Shown here one piece after another: positions 50,901-59,900 of a stretch of DNA of 64,000 bases. Position 1 is the stretch's first letter, and each line of letters starts with the position of its first letter. Source of the stretch: Sipunculus nudus. Taxonomy: Eukaryota > Annelida > Sipuncula > Golfingiida > Sipunculidae. The notes under the pieces were generated by a model. That model did not search any database. It had not been told where the DNA came from and was given only the letters and a program-made list of their open reading frames with translations. The stretch is from assembly GCA_026874595.1 (NCBI GenBank), contig CM049313.1, positions 60,097,159 to 60,161,158 of the forward strand. The letters are read 5' to 3'. The position numbers and the translations under genes were made by a program.

Positions 50901-53900
50901 CAAGTTCACAGCACCCACTTCTTGCGTGGAGTCATTTTCAGGCCAACGTTTCAATCTATTCCTGCCATCTGTCATATATGGCTTGCCTACCAATAGGACA
51001 AGAAGCCTATTGATGTTGAGTTCAAAAGGTCAAAGATCACAATATTAAATTGTTCTAAATGCTTGTGAACATATTTCAAGTGAAACTGTTCAGCCTGAAC
51101 CTTCAGTCTTTGCATTTGCCACATCTATGCAACACTCAATTTGATTCAAACTTCATATTTGTAGGTCTTTTTGCTTGAAGAAATAACTTATTGTTTTTTG
51201 GGTCAGCTGGTCAGGAGGTTAAAGGTTGCAGGTCAAAGTTATTCACTCATTGCTTGCCAAATAATTACAATTAAGTGGTTACCGTAAAATCTCCACATAA
51301 AACCGCACTTCCGATTAAAACCGCACCCAGACTTGGCCGAAATTCCAGGTGAGACATCGCGAGGGGCTCAAATACTAAGAACCCCCCTTTAAAACCGCAC
51401 CAACTTTTGCTACGGAATGATTTGACAAAAGACACAATCAAGCTATCATCTAGAAATGAACACGCGTAGGTTGCGACTCGGCCATTCCTGTCCACTTTTA
51501 AATTCCTTGGGCATTTTATTTAAACACATCATAACACTTTTTTGCAGGGTCACTCAAGCATGAAGTTTGGGAAGACGTAAGGGCCGGTGAACCTCTGCCT
51601 GTTTATACAGATTTTATATTCCGTGCCCTATTCTTGTTTGCTACTGAATTGTCATTATATTTTGAAAAAAAAATTTCTGCTGATCCATTTCAAGTCACTG
51701 TATATTTTAATTCTAAAAATCTTTGATGAAAATTCCATTTTCTGGAATTACTCGGAAGATTCTAATCATTTTCATACCGGTTACTTCGGTATTATCATCG
51801 TCACATCGTACGTTGACATCGCTCCATGTCACAATTTGCTGGCTCGTTTGAAAACATCGCTGGTCAACTTAACTAAATATCGAAGTAATTGAAGTTACCT
51901 TGTCGAGATACGCACGTATAGGAAACACGACACTTGATAACGAGTGATTTTAAGGTAAAATTAAAGTGGCCAGTCGGGGTAAGCAAGTTTTTTTTTCCTG
52001 AAGAAAAGTTTCCGTGTGGGGAGCCATTTTGTCAAGGCAGTGTTCACGCAAGGCACGCTGGGACGAAATAGGTGGCTGTTCTGTTTACCACCCACCGCGT
52101 ACAGCCGTTCAAAATATTCTTAGCAGAATACTGGGGCGTTTCAGCATATGGCGGCACTCAAACTTGATTTTAAAATGATCGTCTGCCATTGTGTGACTCC
52201 TTACGATGTCAGCTTTTTATTCATTTTACGTTTTAAACAAATAATCATTGCTAAATAATGCCCCAAATGGGTTTAAAGTAGGCTTTTTTTTCAATTTTGC
52301 TTGACCATGCCCAACGAAGTGGGTCGCTGTGTGTTACAGCAGGGTTGTTGTAAACGTATTATTTGGTGACAATTACCAAAATTTTATAACAAGTTATATA
52401 TCACACGAAAACTAATCAGCAATATTTAATTTATAAATAACAAATAATCGTAAATAATACATTTACAAACGGCTCCCATGCATGCGAGAATGCTGCTAAG
52501 AACGGCCTTCGAAAGTTGCAATATTATCGCCCACTCGCCGGCCCCAAAACCATGTCTGTCAGGAAGATATCCAGGAAACCCTTCTAGTATAAACTGCACA
52601 GTGCTTTCAGGAAATCAACCTGATTTCAAGATTTTGAATTTCTTGATTTATCCGCGGTTTTAAGTGGAGATTTTACGGTAGTAGTTACCCATCATTTAGA
52701 AAGAATCCAGTTGATATGTGGGAAAAAGGCCAAGGAAAATGTCAGAGATATTCACAGTAACTTATTTTGCGGACCATCTTTATTTTTCTTGTATATATAA
52801 CCTTTGCACTCCAACTGGTACAGCTCACAGTGTGGCTGTAATTGTGAGTGATGTGGTGACATATGACTCCCTTTTGTATCGGCCTATTAAGTGATAATGC
52901 TGAGTGATATGTACCTCATTACTGCATAACAAAAACACTGTTTCCGGAATGATTCAGCCAGGCATTAAGACTATGAGAGTATAGTATTGAGGTTTAGCTA
53001 CTGATTCATAAGATAATGGGAACATTTTGCAGTTTATTTTATGGAATCATAGCAGTATACTTAGTTCCCTAGATATCTGAATATTTTTATATTAATCACC
53101 AGATAAAATAGCAAGTGTTTGTTCTAATAATATGTGGATGTGTACCTGGATTTAGGATGGCTTTTTTTATTACAAGACTCTTAGTCATGCTTTCTGCATT
53201 TCTTTTCTTTCAGGTTTTGCAGTTTACCTAATAAAAATATTAGACTTACACTTTTTTTTTTAGCCCTCAGCCCCTAGACTGATGGGCTATTGTCGTCACC
53301 CAAGCTGTCCGTCCGTCCGGCGTCCGTTAACTTTTACCTTGTGAGCGGGATATCTTGAAAAGGATTCACCATCAGAATTTTATTTCCTCGGTAAAGATGT
53401 ATATCGATAAAATCTCGGTCAAGTTCGAAGATGGGTGACCTTGACCTAATTTTCTACATTTTAGAGCTGATTATAGAAAAACACTTAGATGCTTATTACT
53501 CAGGAACCATTTGGTGGATTTTCACAAAACTTACTATGATTATTGGGACTGATAGTCTGTACCTGCTATACAAGTTTGGTGGCGCCACCTACAATTTCTG
53601 ATTTTTAATGAATTTTTTTCGGATTTTTCAAATTTGGGCTTGTGAGCGGGATATCTCAAAAAGGATTCACTGTAAGAATTTTATTTTTTCGGTGAAGATG
53701 TATATTGACAAAATCTCGGTCAAGTTCGAAGATGGGTGACCTTGACCTATTTTTCTACGTTTTAGAGCTGATTATAGAAAAAACATTTAGAAGCTTATTT
53801 CTCAGGAACCACTGGATGGATTTTCACAATACTTACTATGATCATAGGGACTGATGGTCTGTAACTGCTGCACAATTTTGGGGGCGCCACCTGCAATTTC

Positions 53901-56900
53901 TGATTTTTTATTGAATTTTCCTTGGATTTTTCAACTTTGGCCTTGTGAGCGGGATATCTCTAAAAAGATTCACAATAGGAATTTTATTTCTCTGGTGAAG
54001 ATGTATATCGACAAAAATCTCGTTCATGTTCGAAGATGGGTGACCTTGACCTACTTTTCAAGGTCACAGAGCTAATGATAGAAAAAAACTTAGAAGCTTA
54101 TTTTTCAGGAAGCATTTGGTGGATTGTTATGAATCATGGTACATACCTCTCCATTTTAAATTTATAACTGAGACATGTACAGATATACATCCATGTGAGA
54201 ACAGATATTTAGTACTTGTTACTGTTACCACCTCTAAACACTTCTTTTGGCTGAGGGCTTTTGTCAGCTTCTGCTGATATTCTAGTTACATATGCATATC
54301 TATAAATCTGATTGAGGGCCTGAACATGCCTTTTGAATTGTTTTGGACATTCATTACTTTAACATCCTTTGGAGAATTTGCCACAAGTTAGGTCTTAAAT
54401 TGGAGGATGTGTGATATCAAATGTCAGACTTGTTAGAAATCCATTATGTCTGCCAGCCACCTTTGAAATCCTTTTGTCAGTGCAGTTTCAGTGATTTTCT
54501 TCAATGTTTTGTCCCATTTAGAGAATGTTTGTTGTCTGATTTCAGACCTGTCAGATGTCCAATATGGCCACCAGGCAACCATCTTTAAATTCCTTCTGAT
54601 CATATTATCTCAAGAACTGTTTAAAAGAATGCAGTCGGATGTATATTAATGTAATCTTGCAAAGGATTGGGTCAAATATTTCTTAAAAAATATTACTATC
54701 ATTTATAAAAGTTCAGTACAGTTGGCTTGTGTTGAATAAAAATTCATACAGAAGCACCTGTTCTCAATAATTCTTGCATGGATTTCCTTGATTTTTGCTA
54801 TATATTTTGATCTTATATTTGGCCTGTGTGGTGTTCCTTTTGAGACTGACAGGTATCAAACAAGCTATGGAAATAGTTCCTGATAGCTCAACAATCATAC
54901 ATTTTCCTCAGACAATCAATTCACTGTGTTTTAACCAGACATTGGTGATATATATTTCTGTTATCATAGAAAATTTCAACAAATTGGCAAATAGGTTCTT
55001 CAAAGATTTGACTTGAAGTTGTGAATCTAAGCCAAAGATGTTGCAGGTCATGCTTGGCAGCTGAGCGTCATGACCAATGGGTCACTTGTGTTTCCATATG
55101 ATAACTTTCCTAAGAAATATCTGATTTCATTCATATTTGGGTCAGTGACTGCTCTTATGCATACCTTGGTTGGAATTGGTTTTTGAGTGTGACTCACAAG
55201 ATAATAAAGCAAAATGATATTTCATTTTTGATATGATGAATCAGCACATTTAGTTTCCTAACCACCAACATATGTGGCTAGCAGAGGACATAAATTCATT
55301 GAATTTGCTTGTTTCTTCAGGATTCCGTACTATTGCTGGCTTCAATGGGCCAGAGACATACCAGAACATTACAGAGGAGTTCACACAGGTCATTGAGGAG
55401 ATTAACAATGTTGTGAAGGCCGGCAAGATCAACATCGCTGGCAAAGATATAGAGGTGGAGATGTTCCTGAGTGGTGACTACAAGGTAAACTACCATATGA
55501 TCTCCATTGATAGCTGCAGCCTTAATTGAAAACTATACTTCTGAATTTTGTGCATGACTTTTTTTATGGAAGAGATATCAGAAAACCTTTTGTAAAGATA
55601 AACTTATAAACATTGTAATCACATGAACAGTTTGAACACTTTATTTCCTTTGTTAAAGTCTTTTAAAGTTTGATAAATATGAGTTATTTGGTTTCAGTTC
55701 CTAACCAGTGTGCTTGGCCTGAAGTCCAGTGAAAACTACTGCATCTACTGCAAGATGAATAAAGACCACAGGTTAGTGCAGACTGCACTTGCTCATTACA
55801 TACTGCGTTTTGTGGTGAAGGCAAGCTTAGAAATATCTTATTAACAATAAAAAACCAAGGAGCTTTGGCCTATTTGGTAATATCCTTGGCCAGGTGTTTA
55901 AAAGATATGTTTTGCTATAAGCAAAAAGAAGCTTTAGTCCATTTTTTAAATCTGTGCACATGCATATTGCTCTAAGCAAAAAGAGCACATAATAACATGC
56001 TTCAACTTGAATGAAACCATAGGTATTTTGAATTTTAAGGCAGTCTCAGTATAAAAGTCATCACATTCCTCTTTCACAATTGTTTTAAATTTAAGAATTT
56101 GTAAAAACTGAAAAAAAAATAATCATTATTCAGTGTATTTTATGAATTTTAAACTTACTCTCATTACAGATTCAAAGAAATCAATAAATTTTGTGTTTTT
56201 TTAGACAAGATGCCAGCAAACCAAAAGACCACTATACAGTCAGCGCCAGGAAGCGAACACTGGCTGATGCCAGGCAGCTCAGCAAAACAAATAAGTACGG
56301 CATGAAGCACCCACCTCTGCTAGACATCGAGTTTGATCATGTCCTGATCGACGACTTCTGTGTCCTGTCCCAGGTCATGGACATCCTGATCGATAATGTT
56401 ATCAACGACTGCATCTCATTGGATGAAGAGAGCAAGGAGAAGGACTCTGAGGAACACACGCAGAAGCTGGTCGAGGCCATCCACAAAGCCGGCATCGGAT
56501 TCTTCCAGGTGATTAATCCCATTGATATTATCTCGGAAAGAAATTTGCAAATCATATCTTTGTTAAGACTATAAATTTTTCTAGAATTACATTATTTACA
56601 AAATCATATCAAATATCCAGTAGGGGTAGGTTACTAAAGATTTGGGTACAGGTTTGGATTATAATGGGCATTCTTTGGTGCAATTTTGAATAATAATACA
56701 CTCATATTTGTATACATGTAAATAATATGGTTGATGGAACCTTACACCAGTCAGTATCAGAGAGGGAATTTTAAAGTAGCCCAGGAACAGTCATCAAGAG
56801 GATGCACTTTAAGAAATGCAGGTATGATCATACGCAAAATTCTGTTTGTGAAGATTCATGAGAGAATTATTGTTTATCATTTGTATAAACCTGCTAGCAC

Positions 56901-59900
56901 TGTAACTGATTGTGGGTGAGCTGACACACTGTTACAAACAGAGCAAAGCATCAGTAGATATAATTTCTTGTTACAGATATGGAAGGCTGGTGACAAATGG
57001 CAGTGGACAACCCCGCTTGCAGCGTCACAGAAGCGCACTCTGCTGGAGAAGCTACCTACATCCTTCCCAAAAGTCCTACGTCCAAAAACAGGGACAAAGG
57101 TTGCTCGATTGTGGAGGGTAAGAGCTGACCACTACTTGACTGATTCGCGAATTTTTTCTTTGGAACTGCATAGAAAGTGTGAAACCTCAAGAAAAATGAA
57201 TGTTCATTAAAGAATAACTGGAGATAACAATATATATCTTATGACAGGCTATGTTTCAAAAAGATATATGATGTTGCTAGCTTCCAAGACCAGATGGTTT
57301 ACTATATACTGTGATCTTTCTGATATTTCCCTGCTGTTTTTTTAAGCTCAGTTGACTGAAAGTCATCTGAGCTTTAGCGATCACCCTTTGTCCGTCATCA
57401 GGCAGTCTGTTAACCTCTGCATCCTTAAAATTTTTCCTCAGAAACCTACAATTAGGTCATTGTGACCGAGAACAAGTATATACAAATTACCAGATTTCTC
57501 AGTAAAGACTAAATGGCTTGTTATTTTATTTGGCGTGCTTATGGGTCTTAATGAAGTTAAGCTAATATGCATGAATGATGATGCCACCTACATTATCCTG
57601 CCTATGCAAGGACATATTGTCAACAGGTCAGTCTGCTGAGCGTCATGACCCATAGGTCACTTGTTATATTCAATTATGTTGAGCTAAGTATTATCTTGCA
57701 TGATTCTAAATGAGAGCGTTGAATGTATCAGAAACTCAGAATTAAATTTTATCAATGGTTTCTTCAGGTAGTATGCCTCAGAAGTTTTTTACTTCTTTTT
57801 CAGGAATTTAAGTTCATCATGGGAGCACTCTCCTCTGACAAGGTGACCGGCGATGAGCTTTATGATAAGGTAATTAACTGATAAAACAGATTTAATACTA
57901 ATTTATTCAGATTCATATGCAGTATTACATTTCATTCTATTTCATTGAGCAAATACTCTGTAAAATGTGCAGAAGCGTATTTTGCTTTACTGCAAAAATT
58001 GGTCAAGGACTTGCAAGGCAATAAGTTCAGACTGTCTACAAAGAGACGTAGAGAATTTAGAATAAACTTTAACATATCTAGAATTAAAGACCAAAATATG
58101 TCACTTGAGCTCACATGTCACTACTAATGACAAATGGAAACTTTGCAAATGAATTAATCTTTGTTAAAATGGAAGGCATGCATTGGTCAATTTTCTTGCT
58201 TAAGAAATTTATTATAAGTTTATTAATGCATGAATTGTTACTGGAGCTAAGTAAATACTTTTAATATCCTGCTTTTAAAATATGTAAGCAGTTACACTTA
58301 CTTTTAAGAATGAAAATAAATAACAACTGGATTGGTACATTTACATAGTTATCCTGTGTCTTAATGCTAAATGGTTGGTTTTAGAGGACAGATATCATAG
58401 ATAAATATAAATGCTCTTGATAACCATAATAAAAAACTTGCTTGAAGACAGCCTTTTGTCAAAATGGAAGACATGGGTCAGTTTTATAGTTTCAGCACTT
58501 AGTTTTAGCTATGAATACTTTATAAAGATTTTGACTTTAATAAAAAATATAATTCTGTAACAGATTACAAATTCAATTTCTCCTCATAGCTTTGATCAGT
58601 AATGCAAGGATGATATTAAATTTTGATGTGGGTATGTTCACCTGCTGTAGTGACTGAAATACTTAAAATGATTAAGGCCAAAAAAAATTAAAGGTATGGT
58701 TCTCAGGCACCGCCCGCATCAATTTTAAACCCCCGCATCAAAACTTTTTATTTTGATTTTCAACAAAAACTTTCCAATTTTGAGCTGCTGTCGCTCCCAT
58801 AATTCTTTCAAGAAGATAAAACCATACAATTTCCTTAGTTTTGTAGTGCTTTCACTTATTTAGCAAAAAGAAACTGTTATTTTCATGCTTTTCCCTTATC
58901 ATTTGACATTTTTTATCGAAACATACCAAAAAATTTAAAATAAAAAAAGCACCCGCCCGCATTGATTTCTGAAAAAAAGTGCCTGAGAACCATACCTTTT
59001 TTTTATTTTGGCCTAATAACTCAAATATATTAAACATTTCATGTCTTCAGAATTTGTTTCCAGTTACTCTTCCATAAAAGAAATGAAAATATATGATAAA
59101 TGGCAGTTACTGCATGGTAAACCTGTCTCAGAGCAATGGATGGCTGAGCATTTGTAGATACAATACTTGAATGTTACAAGACACATTTTTCATCTCTGCA
59201 GTCCAAGAAGTGGTTGGAGGAGTTTGTCAGCCTGGGTAAGGTGAACAAGTTGGAGGGCTATGAGCCAGACCGTGTGACCATGTACATGCACATGTTACCC
59301 TACCATCTGCCAATCTTCAAAGACAAGTATGGCAACCTGAAGCCATACACAGGGCATGGTCAGTTCCATTCTTATAACTTTATTGTTAGTACAGTGCAGA
59401 GTAAGGTTTGCAGTTGTCTGTTGTCCAAATGAGTTATAAAAAGGTATCTGAAATGATTAAACAGGAGCTGAAATATTTTTTATGAACATTTATCTAGATA
59501 TTGAAATAAAAATGAAATTATGAAAAGTTCTGAAGATTTTATGCAGTAATAGGCTCAGATTATTGATAGGAAAATGTTGTTGTTACTCATACTTTTGACT
59601 AGCTCGTGCCTCTGCAAAACAATGGTTATATACAAATTGTTGATAATGATTAAAACTTTGACCATGTTGACATATTATTGTATTATTTTAACAGGAGTTG
59701 AGGTGTCCAACAATGCTGTCAAGATGTCATTTTTCCGGCGCGGGAACAGGAATAACCCCATCACTGACATGATCCAGTGGGAGAACAGACAGTGGCTTAC
59801 AGAGGTATTGATGGGCAAACGTCGAAGCCTGATGAAGAGGGCAGCTAATGCAGTGTTTGGTTCACCCTCTTCGACCAGTACGCCAGCCAAACGAGTGTGT

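Larger units (their letters stand above)
50260..55089 (+). mobile_element. HINE-like element, family A type, carrying two insertions
   Basis: It starts TTTTTTAGCTCAGCTGACTT and ends GCAGCTGAGCGTCATGACCA, then ATGGGTCACTTGT. Its interior has 'catctttcacatacagctca' repeats and many AGGTCA-type half-sites. It is interrupted by element D (51282-52678) and element E (53261-54286). Confidence 0.7.
49606..55320 (+). other. Intron 8, 5.7 kb of nested elements
   Basis: Unique sequence to about 50176 (open frame 49813-50058 has no support), a truncated HINE 5' end (50177-50259), a family A-type element (50260-55089) with elements D and E nested in it, then about 230 bp of plain intron. Confidence 0.75.

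Noticed and set aside
59574-59694. Start codon for the tail as a separate gene
   Set aside because: The frame is open from 59574, but this part is AT-rich intron ending in a good acceptor (ttttaacag). The split Gly restores the core motif, so exon 15 begins at 59695.
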